Shown here: positions 1-8,536 of the stretch, one piece after another | Layout: each line of letters starts with the position of its first letter | Numbering within the stretch: position 1 is the first letter of the stretch | Assembly: GCA_965277495.1 (NCBI GenBank) | Contig: OZ255824.1 | Coordinates: forward strand, 1,116,001 to 1,180,000 | Reading direction: 5' to 3' | Origin: CAHJXG01 sp965277495 | GTDB taxonomy: Bacteria; Pseudomonadota; Alphaproteobacteria; Acetobacterales; Acetobacteraceae | Length of the DNA: 64,000 nt | Notes under the pieces: generated by a model | Seen by the model: the letters and a program-made list of their open reading frames with translations, nothing else | The model's database searches: none | Told to the model about the DNA's origin: nothing | Position numbers and translations under genes: made by a program

Positions 1-1
1 G

Positions 2-334
2 TTCAGCCGCGTCAGGCCGGGGATGGCGGCATTCGATGAGGAGACGTTCGGCCCCGTGGCGGCGATCATCGCCGCGGAGGACGCCGACGACGCGGTCGGG
101 TTGGCCAACGCCAGCGAGTTCGGGCTGAGCGGCAATTTGTGGACGCGCGACGTGTCGCGGGCGCGGTCGATTGCCCGCCGGCTCGAGACCGGGGGCGTGT
201 TCATCAATGGCCATTCGGCGTCCGACCCGCGCACGCCGGTGGGCGGCATAAAGAAAAGCGGCTACGGGCGCGAGCTCTCGCATTTCGGCGTGCGTGAGTT
301 CGTCAACGCGCAGACGGTTTGGATCAAGCGCTGA
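2..334 (+). CDS. Aldehyde dehydrogenase, C-terminal part (5' end outside window)
   Basis: The frame is open from base 2, so this is the last 110 or so residues of a longer protein. The motif EETFGPVAAI followed by a stretch ending NLWTRDVSRARSIARRL, then GGVFINGHS and the late motif GGIKKSGYGRE, are the standard C-terminal signatures of NAD(P)+-dependent aldehyde dehydrogenases, nearest in style to succinate-semialdehyde dehydrogenases. The catalytic Cys and Glu lie before the window and cannot be checked. It ends 56 bases before the acetolactate-synthase-like gene on the same strand, so the two may be co-transcribed. Substrate is not deducible from this fragment. Confidence 0.9.
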   Translation, partial: FSRVRPGMAAFDEETFGPVAAIIAAEDADDAVGLANASEFGLSGNLWTRDVSRARSIARRLETGGVFINGHSASDPRTPVGGIKKSGYGRELSHFGVREFVNAQTVWIKR

Positions 335-390
335 GGCGATGGCGCGGCCCTGCTGACACATTAACTCTCTAACTTGAAACGAGTGCTTTC

Positions 391-2070
391 ATGGATACTC
401 AACAGATGCTCCCATCTACTCCGGACGCCGTTTCGGACCGTCTCGTTGCTTGCCTCGAAGCGGAAGGCGTCGAATACGTCTTCGGCATACCGGGCGAGGA
501 GAACATCTGGCTGATCCGCTCCATCAAGCGTTCCTCCACCATCCGTTACATCCTGGTGCGCCATGAACAGGCGGCGTCGTTCATGGCCGACATCTACGGG
601 CGGCTCACCGGACGCGCCGGCGTATGCTCGGCGACGCTCGGGCCGGGCGCCATCAACCTGTTGCTGGGCACGGCGGACGCGCAGACCTGCAGCGCGCCGC
701 TGGTGGCGCTCGCCGCGCAGGTGGGCCTGAACCGCATCTACAAGGAAAGCCATCAGTCGATCGACCTGGCGGCGATGTTCCGCCCGGTCACCAAATGGTC
801 GGACACGGTGCTGTCGCCATCCGCCTTGCCCGAAATGGTGCGCAAGGCGTTCGACCTCGCGCAAGGCGGACGGCCCGGCGCCGTGTTCCTCGCAGTGCCA
901 GAGGACATCGAGCAACTCGACGGCGCCAACCTGTTGCCGCCGCTGCGGTCCGCTCCCCGTTTCCGCTCCCTGGTTGACGATGCCGGGCTGGCGGCGGCGG
1001 CGGCCATGATCAACGAGGCGGCGCACCCCATCCTGCTCGCCGGGCACGGCGTGGCCCGCGGCGGCGCGTCGGATGCGCTGCGCCGGTTCGCCGAGGCGAG
1101 CGGCCTGCCGGTCGCGGTGACGTTCCATGGCAAGGGGGTGATCCCGGACGGCCACGCCAACGCCATCGGCACGGTCGGCTTCATGAAGCACGACTACGAG
1201 AACTTCAGCTTCGACGCCGCCGACCTCATCTTCGCCGTCGGCTACGAGATCCAGGAATTCGACCCGGTGAAGATCAACCCGGGCCAGGACAAGACGGTCA
1301 TCCACCTGCACGAGTTCGTCCAGGACAGCGACAAGTGCTACCAGCCCGCGCTCAACCTCATCGGCGACATCGGCGCCGCGCTGGACGGACTGGCCCCGCG
1401 CCTCACGCGCCGCGCCGGCCTGCCGGAGGCCGCGACGCACGCGCGCCGCATGCATGACGATGAGCTGGCGAAGGGTGCCGCCGACGATTCCTTCCCGCTC
1501 AAGCCGGCGCGGGTCGTGGCTGACATCCGGCAGGCGCTGGGCGACGCGGACATTGTGCTGGCCGACACGGGGGCCGCCAAGATGTGGATGGCGAGGCTCT
1601 ACCCGACGCGGCAGCCGAACACCTGCATCATCTCCAATGGGCTTTCGACCATGGCCTTCGCGCTGCCGGGCGCGATGGCGGCCAAGCTGGCGTTCCCGGA
1701 GCGCCGGGTGCTCGCGTCCATGGGCGATGCGGCGTTCCTGATGAACAGCCAGGAGATCGAGACCGCGGTGCGCGAGAAAATCCCGCTGGCGGTGCTGATC
1801 TGGGAGGATGCGTCGTACGGGCTGATCAAATGGAAGATGGACCTGGAGCTGCACGAGCACGAGCACGTCGATTTCACCAACCCCGACTTCACCGCCTACG
1901 CCCGGAGTTTCGGCGCCAAGGGCGTGCGGGTCAGCCGCGCCGATGAGTTGCTGCCGGCGTTGCGCCAGGCGGTTTCGTCCGACGGGGTGACCGTCGTGAC
2001 GTGCCCGGTGGAATACAGCGACAACGTGCGGCTCACCGATATGCTCGGCAAGCTGACCGCAGCGGGGTGA
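391..2070 (+). CDS. ThDP-dependent acetolactate synthase large-subunit-like enzyme
   Basis: A 559-residue protein of usual acetohydroxyacid synthase length with the three ThDP-enzyme domains: N-terminal pyrimidine-binding domain with the ThDP-activating Glu in RHEQAA (about residue 59), central domain, and C-terminal pyrophosphate domain with GDAAF (about residues 445-449). The second half of the metal motif reads WEDASYG where biosynthetic enzymes have NN, as also seen in catabolic AlsS-like relatives. No regulatory small subunit (ilvH/ilvN) lies nearby, and neighbours are an aldehyde dehydrogenase upstream and a convergent MFS carrier. A catabolic 2-oxoacid ligase or decarboxylase role is therefore as likely as branched-chain amino acid synthesis. 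Cytoplasmic. The family is clear; the substrate is inference. Confidence 0.85.
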   Translation: MDTQQMLPSTPDAVSDRLVACLEAEGVEYVFGIPGEENIWLIRSIKRSSTIRYILVRHEQAASFMADIYGRLTGRAGVCSATLGPGAINLLLGTADAQTCSAPLVALAAQVGLNRIYKESHQSIDLAAMFRPVTKWSDTVLSPSALPEMVRKAFDLAQGGRPGAVFLAVPEDIEQLDGANLLPPLRSAPRFRSLVDDAGLAAAAAMINEAAHPILLAGHGVARGGASDALRRFAEASGLPVAVTFHGKGVIPDGHANAIGTVGFMKHDYENFSFDAADLIFAVGYEIQEFDPVKINPGQDKTVIHLHEFVQDSDKCYQPALNLIGDIGAALDGLAPRLTRRAGLPEAATHARRMHDDELAKGAADDSFPLKPARVVADIRQALGDADIVLADTGAAKMWMARLYPTRQPNTCIISNGLSTMAFALPGAMAAKLAFPERRVLASMGDAAFLMNSQEIETAVREKIPLAVLIWEDASYGLIKWKMDLELHEHEHVDFTNPDFTAYARSFGAKGVRVSRADELLPALRQAVSSDGVTVVTCPVEYSDNVRLTDMLGKLTAAG

Positions 2071-2139
2071 GCGGAGGGCGTCCGCTACGCCTCGCCGCCG
2101 GGGCAGCCGCCCCAAACAGGGTCCTGGCCGGCGTGGAAC

Positions 2140-3534
2140 TCAGGCCCGGGCCGGGCTCGCCTCGAGCATCGCCTGCGCCCGCATCCGGTCGTATTCCGGC
2201 TTCGGCACCGGGACTGCGCCACGGTGGCCCAGGTCGTTCAGATGCATCCGATAGGTCTCCCGCGCGCTGAATGCCGCAACGGCGGCGATCGCCGTCACCC
2301 CAAAGGCGATGGCCCCGACGGTCAATGGGATGTTTGCCGAACCTGGCGGCGCCACGACGGCGAACAAGGCCGGCAGCAGGGCCGTGATCGTCGTCCCGGT
2401 GTTCTGCGCGATCGCCATCGCCGACACCCGGGTGCGCGTCTGGAACAGCTCGGGGTAGAAGCTGGGGAAGACCGCGTTGTAGCCCTGGTAAACCACGCCC
2501 CACATCAGCAGCGAGATGGCGATCGCCAGCGGCACGCTGTGGATGCTGATGGCATACAAATAGACGAACGCCAGCAGCCCGGAGCCGAGTGCGCCGACGA
2601 CGACCGGCACCCGGCGTCCGATCCGGTCCGACAGGTTGCCGACATAGGGGATCACGAGCACCGCCAGGATGTTGCCCAGCACCGGAATCCAAAGATAGAC
2701 GTCCTTGGCGAAGCCGATGCCGTATGCCGGCTGCACGGCATATGCGGCGCCGAACACGGTCGCCACCACGGGGATGACGTTCATCAGCGCCATGCACACG
2801 ACGCGCAGCATGTCGGTCCAGCTTAAGCGGAACGCTTCGACGATGGGCGCCTTGGGCGCTGCGCCTTCCTCGGCGAAGGCCGGCGTCTCGTCGACCTCGC
2901 GGCGGATGATGTAGCCGGCGAGGATGACCACGGCACTGAGCAGGAACGGCACCCGCCAGCCCCATAGGCCGAACGCATCCGCCGGCATGAAGTGCGCCAG
3001 CGGCAGGAACACCGCCGCTGCCAGGATTTGCCCGGCCTGCACGCCCTGCAGGGTGAAGCTGGCGAAGAAGCCGCGCCGTCCGAACGGGGCGTGCTCCAGG
3101 ATCATGGAACTGGCGCCGCTGATCTCGCCGGCGACCGCGAAGCCCTGGATCAGGCGCAGCGCCACCAGCAGCACCGGGGCGAGCACGCCGACCTGCTGGT
3201 AGGTCGGCAGCAGCCCGACCGCCATGGTGGAGAAGCCCATGAGGAACATGCACACCAGCAGCACGCCCTTGCGCCCATGGGTGTCGCCGTAGTGGCCGAG
3301 CACGAAGGCGCCGATGGGCCGGGCGACATAGCCGACGCCGTAAGTCGCGAGCGAGGCGACGATGGCGACCGTAGGGTCGGTGGAGGGGAAGAAGATCTGC
3401 GGGAAGACCAGCGACGCCGCCGTGGCGTAGATGAAGAAGTCATAATACTCCAACGCCGAGCCGATCCAGCCGCTGGCTGCGGCCTTTTTCGACTGGCGCC
3501 TGCCGTGCGGCTCGTGGTTCAGGGCGGTGTCCAT
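2140..3534 (-). CDS. MFS transporter, metabolite:H+ symporter (MHS) type
   Basis: A 464-residue, 12-helix inner-membrane carrier. EYYDFFIY in the first helix and the loop 2-3 signature GDTHGRK (residues 83-89) after ARPIGAFVLGHY are typical of the MHS branch (ShiA, KgtP, ProP relatives), which import organic acids or zwitterions with protons. The ATG at 3534 is chosen because AGAGGAAA sits 6-7 bases upstream; a longer frame to 3609 lacks such a site. The gene converges on the acetolactate-synthase-like gene with about 70 bases between. The transported compound cannot be told from sequence. Confidence 0.88.
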   Translation of the reverse strand: MDTALNHEPHGRRQSKKAAASGWIGSALEYYDFFIYATAASLVFPQIFFPSTDPTVAIVASLATYGVGYVARPIGAFVLGHYGDTHGRKGVLLVCMFLMGFSTMAVGLLPTYQQVGVLAPVLLVALRLIQGFAVAGEISGASSMILEHAPFGRRGFFASFTLQGVQAGQILAAAVFLPLAHFMPADAFGLWGWRVPFLLSAVVILAGYIIRREVDETPAFAEEGAAPKAPIVEAFRLSWTDMLRVVCMALMNVIPVVATVFGAAYAVQPAYGIGFAKDVYLWIPVLGNILAVLVIPYVGNLSDRIGRRVPVVVGALGSGLLAFVYLYAISIHSVPLAIAISLLMWGVVYQGYNAVFPSFYPELFQTRTRVSAMAIAQNTGTTITALLPALFAVVAPPGSANIPLTVGAIAFGVTAIAAVAAFSARETYRMHLNDLGHRGAVPVPKPEYDRMRAQAMLEASPARA

Positions 3535-3724
3535 CGTGGTTTCCTCTGCTTCGTTTCTGATTGCTTGGTGGCTCCCCCCAAGATGGGTTGATCGGCTTGT
3601 AGCTACCAAAAGCGCTGCGTGTCCAGCAGGCCGCCGAACGCCTGTCGGGACTCTGGCCGGATGACCCGAACCCGGCTTTTACCTGCCGGACGGCCGCTGG
3701 ATTTGGGGACGCCCGGCCTTGCCC

Positions 3725-4570
3725 TTAGCGGGACGATACCGAAACGGCTGGTTCAGGCCTGGCGATTATCCGTTGCGGCGCAGTCCTCAGATGGGTGGAA
3801 TAAAGCGTCAGTCCGGTAAAGGCCAAGCCGCCGACCAGATTGCCCAGCACCGTCGGTATCTCGTTCCAGACGATGTAGTCCCGGATCGAGAAATTCCCGC
3901 CCATGAGCAGCCCCGATGGGAACAGGAACATGTTCACGACGGAATGCTCGAAGGTCATGGCGAAAAAGAGCATGATCGGCATCCACATGGCGATGACCTT
4001 GCCGCTGACGCTGGTCGAGACCATGGCGCCGACCACGCCGGTCGAGACCATCCAATTGCAGAGCACGCCGCGGATGAACAGCGTCAGCATGCCGGCCGCG
4101 CCGTACTTGGCATAGCCGAGCGTGCGGGCCTCGCCGATGCCGGCGATGATGGTGCCGACCTTGTCGGGCGGGGTGGAAAAGCCAAAGGTGAAGACGATCG
4201 CCATCATGTAGGCGACGGTCAGGGCGCCGAGGAAGTTCCCGACGAAGACGAGGCCCCAGTTGCGGAGGACGCCGGCGGCAGTGACGCCCGGACGCTTGTC
4301 GATCAACGCGAGCGGGCAAAGGACGAAGACGCCGGTCAGGAGGTCGAAACCGAGCAAATAGAGCATGCAGAAGCCGACCGGGAACAGGATGGCCCCGATG
4401 ATCGGATATCCCGTCTGCACGGTGACGGTGACGGCGAACACGGCCGCGAGCGCCAGGAGGGCGCCGGCCATGTAGGCCCTGATCACCGTATCGCGGGTCG
4501 ACATGAAGATTTTGGCCTCCCCTGCGTCCACCATTTTCGTGACGAACTCCGAGGGTAGTAGATATGCCAT
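3725..4570 (-). CDS. Formate/nitrite transporter family channel (FocA/NirC)
   Basis: A 281-residue membrane protein with six hydrophobic segments and the FNT fold signatures CNWMV (about residues 171-175) and FEHSVVNMF. The His of that last motif falls at residue 209, the same number as the pore His of FocA. FNT proteins are pentameric channels or carriers for small monovalent anions (formate, nitrite, hydrosulfide). An AAGGAG box five bases before the ATG fixes the start. It lies upstream of the MHS carrier on the same strand with a 190-base gap, so co-transcription is possible but not shown. No formate dehydrogenase or nitrite reductase gene is adjacent, so the anion is unknown. Confidence 0.9.
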   Translation of the reverse strand: MAYLLPSEFVTKMVDAGEAKIFMSTRDTVIRAYMAGALLALAAVFAVTVTVQTGYPIIGAILFPVGFCMLYLLGFDLLTGVFVLCPLALIDKRPGVTAAGVLRNWGLVFVGNFLGALTVAYMMAIVFTFGFSTPPDKVGTIIAGIGEARTLGYAKYGAAGMLTLFIRGVLCNWMVSTGVVGAMVSTSVSGKVIAMWMPIMLFFAMTFEHSVVNMFLFPSGLLMGGNFSIRDYIVWNEIPTVLGNLVGGLAFTGLTLYSTHLRTAPQRIIARPEPAVSVSSR

Positions 4571-4985
4571 TGAAACTCCTTTGCTTTAAACGCTGCGCAA
4601 GCCGCCTGAAACCACGGCCATGCACTGCCGCAGCGCGGGATTGGGCAGTTTCTATGGACCAGAGCAGGCGGCGGCAACGAGCCAGTGAGCGGTAAATCGC
4701 ACTTTCAACCAGGAAGCGCCTAATAAAAAGGCAGCCTGGGCAGCGGTCGTGCAGAATCCGGACGGCGCGCGTGTTGCGGCAGCGAAAGGCGCGTTCACTC
4801 GACGCGCTGGAATGCCGATCCAGCTCGTCGGTTGCAACGATGCCCGGCAAGCCGACCGCTCGTGCCAATGCCTAAGTCCCTCGAAACCTTGGGCCATTGG
4901 CGTTAACGAAATCGTCATCTGCCGCAGCTATCATCGCTGGACGCGGCACATTTCACCAGCCGGTGCGGCAAAGGGCAATGACAGA
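4571..4985. promoter_or_regulatory. 415-base divergent intergenic region
   Basis: Non-coding stretch between the minus-strand FNT channel and the plus-strand PAS-GGDEF-EAL gene, so it should hold both promoters. An open frame runs through it in phase with the plus-strand gene from 4749, but it reads as Arg/Cys-rich non-domain sequence and lacks a good ribosome site. I see no clear sigma-70 boxes, riboswitch or repeat. Confidence 0.4.
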
Positions 4986-6725
4986 ATGAGTATATCTTTG
5001 GTCCGCACAGGCGCGCTTGACACCGCAGCCGCTGGGCTTGCAGCAACAGGGCCGTATTGCGCCGGGCTGGCCGAGGCCGTTCTGAGTCGCGCCACGATAG
5101 GCTTTGTGGGGCTGGATGCCGAGTTGCGCATCGTGCTGTGCAACCGCTGCGCTGCCGAAATGCTGGGCATGGCCGCGCCGGCGCTATGGCATCCGGTCCC
5201 GATCCAGAATTTTCTGGCGGATAGCAGCAAGCTTGACGACACCGGACGGCGCGCTTTCGAAAAGGCGCTGCGCGGGGATGTGACCCAAGCGGAATGCGTG
5301 AACGCTGGCGCGGGTGACCGCCAGGCCAGCATTGCCCTGGACAATGGGCGCAGGCTGAATGTCACCATCAGCGAGGTCGCTGGTGGCCATCGGCTCGTCA
5401 CCCTTCATGTCGAGGACGCCGGTGTGCCGAAGGAACGGATCGACAGCCTCACCGGCCTGTCCGACCGGCAATGGTTCCGCGAGCGCCTGGGTGCGCTGCT
5501 CGGGGCTACGGACCCGGCGGACGACGTCGCCGTGCTGATGATCGACCTCGACCGTTTCAAGGCGATAAACGATAGCCACGGGCATCCGGTGGGCGACGCC
5601 CTTTTGCAGGTGGTGGCGCGACGGCTGCGCTCCGCCGTGCGCGAGGGCGACGTGGTGAGCCGATTGGGAGGCGATGAGTTCGCCGTGGCGCTGCCCGCGG
5701 CGGCTGCGGAGGGGCTCGGAGCGCGCTTGGTGGATTTGCTGAGCCGCCCTTATTTGATCGAGGGGCATGTCGCGATCATCGGCGCCAGTATCGGCATTGC
5801 CGTTGGTCCCCGCGACGGCGCCGATGCGGCTGCCTTGGTGCGCGCCGCCGACCTCGCGCTGTATGAGGCCAAGGAGGACGGCCGCCAAACCGTGCGGGTT
5901 TTCAACCAGGAAATGGACAGCCGCGCCCGTGCCCGGCACGTCCTGCTCGACGACCTGCGCCGCGCCCTCGCACTGCAGCAGTTCGAATTGCACTATCAGC
6001 CGCAAACCAACCTGACATCGCGCGAGCTCGTCGGTTTCGAGGCCCTCATACGGTGGCGTCATCCCGAGCACGGACTCGTGCCGCCGGACCAGTTCATCCC
6101 CTTGGCAGAGGAGATGGGCCTGATCGTGCCCATCGGCGAATGGGTGCTGCGGACCGCATGCCGGGAAGCGATGTCTTGGCCAGGCGAGCTGATGATCGCA
6201 GTCAACGTTTCCGCAAAGCAGTTGGCGGACCGTGACCGGCTGCCGCGCGTCGTCCAGGCGGCGCTCGACGCCACCGGCCTTCCCGCAAGGCGCCTGGAGG
6301 TTGAGATCACCGAGAGCGCCCTGGTGCGCTATGAAAAAGAAGCGCTGCACGTGCTGCATGCCTTGCGGGCTATGGGCGTGCGGGTGAGCATGGACGATTT
6401 CGGCACCGGCTACTCGTCGCTGAGCCAGCTCCGCAGCTTTCCGTTCGACAAGCTCAAGATCGACCGGTCCTTCATGCGCGATCTTTCGGGCAGCGACGAA
6501 GCCATTGCGGTGGTGCGCGCCATCGCCGCCCTGGGCGCCAGCCTGGGCATGACCACGACCGCAGAAGGGGTAGAAACGGCCGAACAGGAGGCGATGATCC
6601 GTGCCGACGGCTGCACGGATATGCAGGGCTACTTGGTGAGCCGCCCCGTTCCGGCCGGGGATGTGGCTGGGCTGATTGAACGTCTAGGCACCGTATCGGC
6701 GCCCGTTTTGGAGGCTACATCATGA
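4986..6725 (+). CDS. PAS-GGDEF-EAL cyclic-di-GMP turnover protein
   Basis: A 579-residue cytoplasmic signalling protein. Residues about 25-145 form a PAS-like sensor segment (starting near SRATIGFVGLDAELRIV). A GGDEF domain follows with an intact RLGGDEF active site (GGDEF at 228-232) and the upstream DLDRFKAIND metal motif. An EAL domain comes next, with EAL at 352-354 in GFEALIRWRHP and the later DDFGTGYSSL loop. Both catalytic motifs are intact, so synthesis and breakdown of c-di-GMP are both possible. ATG 4986 is preceded by AAAGGG. Its stop overlaps the ATG of the BLUF gene (ATGA, 6722-6725), indicating coupled translation and a likely functional partnership. No transmembrane segment is seen. 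Confidence 0.92.
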   Translation: MSISLVRTGALDTAAAGLAATGPYCAGLAEAVLSRATIGFVGLDAELRIVLCNRCAAEMLGMAAPALWHPVPIQNFLADSSKLDDTGRRAFEKALRGDVTQAECVNAGAGDRQASIALDNGRRLNVTISEVAGGHRLVTLHVEDAGVPKERIDSLTGLSDRQWFRERLGALLGATDPADDVAVLMIDLDRFKAINDSHGHPVGDALLQVVARRLRSAVREGDVVSRLGGDEFAVALPAAAAEGLGARLVDLLSRPYLIEGHVAIIGASIGIAVGPRDGADAAALVRAADLALYEAKEDGRQTVRVFNQEMDSRARARHVLLDDLRRALALQQFELHYQPQTNLTSRELVGFEALIRWRHPEHGLVPPDQFIPLAEEMGLIVPIGEWVLRTACREAMSWPGELMIAVNVSAKQLADRDRLPRVVQAALDATGLPARRLEVEITESALVRYEKEALHVLHALRAMGVRVSMDDFGTGYSSLSQLRSFPFDKLKIDRSFMRDLSGSDEAIAVVRAIAALGASLGMTTTAEGVETAEQEAMIRADGCTDMQGYLVSRPVPAGDVAGLIERLGTVSAPVLEATS

Positions 6726-7174
6726 ACAACGAACTGTTTCGCCTCGTCTATTGCAGCCGCAACACGATTATCGGCCAGCAACGCGACCCGTCGGCGGAGG
6801 TCGCGAGCATCTTGGCCGCATCGCGGGCCAACAACGCGCGTGATGGCGTGACCGGCGCGCTGTTATACAGCGACGGCTGCTTCGCCCAGACGCTGGAAGG
6901 GGAACTCGAGACTGTGCAACGGACGTTCGAGCGCATTCAATGCGACCCACGGCACGGCGAGGTTATCGTGCTGCAGGCCGGGCGGGCCACCGGACGCCTA
7001 TTCGGCGCCTGGAGCATGGCGCTGGCCGAGGCCGCCGACCCTGCGAAGGCGAGTGCGACGCTAACCCGGGCCTTGGCGCAGCAAAGCGCGGATGCGGGCA
7101 TGGGAGCAGACGTTGTGGCGCTGCTCAACGGGCTGGTGCGCCGCGAAGGCGACTGGGCCCACACTTCGGCTTAG
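6722..7174 (+). CDS. Stand-alone BLUF-domain blue-light sensor
   Basis: A 150-residue protein consisting of a BLUF (FAD-binding blue-light) domain plus a short C-terminal extension. The photocycle residues are all visible: Tyr10 in LVYCSR, Asn37/Asn38 in the NNARDGVTG motif, Gln56 in FAQTLEG, and Trp97/Met99 in AWSMAL. There is no fused output domain. The start codon overlaps the stop of the preceding PAS-GGDEF-EAL gene, so the partner is probably that protein. This resembles the known PapB (BLUF) - PapA (EAL) pair of Rhodopseudomonas palustris, where a free BLUF protein controls a c-di-GMP enzyme. Family certain; partnership inferred from gene order. Confidence 0.93.
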   Translation: MNNELFRLVYCSRNTIIGQQRDPSAEVASILAASRANNARDGVTGALLYSDGCFAQTLEGELETVQRTFERIQCDPRHGEVIVLQAGRATGRLFGAWSMALAEAADPAKASATLTRALAQQSADAGMGADVVALLNGLVRREGDWAHTSA

Positions 7175-7359
7175 GTTCGACCGCCGGCCGGCATCGCGCT
7201 GCATGATCGGTGCAATGACGCCGGTGGATGCAAACGCGGGGTTGCGCGTGACGGCGGCGCCCTTCAAGGTTCTTGCTGTTGGGGGATACGGCGTGGCTCG
7301 CAATCGACCCGCGCCGCATCGCCCGCATTCCGGCACCAACCGAACAAACCGAGGCTTAG

Positions 7360-8535
7360 ATGGCTGACGGCGCGCTTTCCCGCTTCAAGGTTCTGGACCT
7401 CACGCGGGTGCGGGCGGGTCCGACCTGCGTCAGGCAGTTTGCCGATCATGGGGCGCAGGTCATCAAGATCGAGTCGCCCGACGCCGGCGACAGCGGCATG
7501 GGCGGCCCGCGTTTAGGCCCCGACTTCCAGAACCTGCACCGCAACAAGCGCTGCATCACGCTGGATTTGAAGTCGCCGAAGGGCAAGGAGGTGTTCATGG
7601 CATTGGCGCGCGACGCCGACGTGATGGTCGAAAACTTCCGCCCGGATGTGAAGGACCGGCTGGGCATCGGCTATGAGGCGGTCCGCGCCGTGAACCCCCG
7701 CCTGGTGTATGCCAGCATCTCCGGCTTTGGCGAGGACGGGCCATATCGCATGCGTCCCGGCTTCGACCAGATCGCGCAGGGCATGGGCGGGTTGATGTCG
7801 GTGACGGGCGCGCCGGGCGAAGGGCCGATGCGCGCCGGCATCCCGGTGGCCGACCTAACCGCTGGGCTGTTCGCTGCCCAGGGCGTCATGACCGCGCTGC
7901 TGGAGCGCGAGGTTTCGGGCCAGGGCCAATGGGTGCAGGTCAGCCTGTTGGGGGCGCAGATCGCCATGATGGATTTCCAGGCGGCGCGCTGGCTGATGGA
8001 GCAGGACGTGCCGCAGCAGGCCGGCAACAACCACCCGACCAGCATCCCCACCGGGGTTTTTGCAACGAGCGACGGCTTCATCAACATTGCCGCGGCAGGC
8101 AACGTGATCTGGGCCCGGCTCTGCCGGGCGCTCGGGCTCGAGGCGCTGATCAAGGACCCGCTATTCGCCGATGGCGAAGCCCGGTCGAAGCACCGCGGTG
8201 ACCTCAATGCGCGTATCGCAGCGGTGACACGCACCAGGTCGTCCGCCGATTGGGTGGAGGCGCTGAATGCCGCCGAGGTGCCGTGCGGGCCTATCTACGC
8301 CATGGACCAGGTGTTCGCCGACCCGCAGGTGCAGCATCTGCAGATGGCGCCCAAGGTGCAGCATCCGCAACTGGGCGAGGTCGCGCTGGTCGGCCAGGCC
8401 ATCAAGCTGAGCCGCACGCCGTCCGAGCTGAAAACCGCGACGCCGGGCTTTGGCGAGCACACGGACGCGGTGCTGGGCGAGCTGGGCTACACCGCCGAGC
8501 AAGTCGCGGCGATGCGCACGGAAGGAGTCGTCTAA
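7360..8535 (+). CDS. Class III CoA-transferase (CaiB/BaiF family)
   Basis: A 391-residue enzyme of normal length for family III CoA-transferases, which move CoA between carboxylic acids through an aspartyl-CoA thioester. The likely catalytic Asp is D165 in GIPVADLTAG. Other family marks are FKVLDLTRVRAGP at the N-terminus, VMVENFRPDV and the SGFGEDGPY segment. GAGG precedes the ATG. The next gene, a crotonase-fold enzyme, starts one base after this stop codon, so the two probably act in sequence: one activates an organic acid as a CoA ester, the other converts it. The substrate is unknown. Confidence 0.92.
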   Translation: MADGALSRFKVLDLTRVRAGPTCVRQFADHGAQVIKIESPDAGDSGMGGPRLGPDFQNLHRNKRCITLDLKSPKGKEVFMALARDADVMVENFRPDVKDRLGIGYEAVRAVNPRLVYASISGFGEDGPYRMRPGFDQIAQGMGGLMSVTGAPGEGPMRAGIPVADLTAGLFAAQGVMTALLEREVSGQGQWVQVSLLGAQIAMMDFQAARWLMEQDVPQQAGNNHPTSIPTGVFATSDGFINIAAAGNVIWARLCRALGLEALIKDPLFADGEARSKHRGDLNARIAAVTRTRSSADWVEALNAAEVPCGPIYAMDQVFADPQVQHLQMAPKVQHPQLGEVALVGQAIKLSRTPSELKTATPGFGEHTDAVLGELGYTAEQVAAMRTEGVV

Positions 8536-8536
8536 G

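Noticed and set aside
361..2115. 584-codon minus-strand frame opposite the acetolactate-synthase-like gene
   Set aside because: No start signal or domain; mirror frame of a strongly supported enzyme.
4749..4985. 79-codon extension of the PAS-GGDEF-EAL protein
   Set aside because: Non-domain residues with no ribosome site; ATG 4986 has a purine-rich box and gives a normal start.
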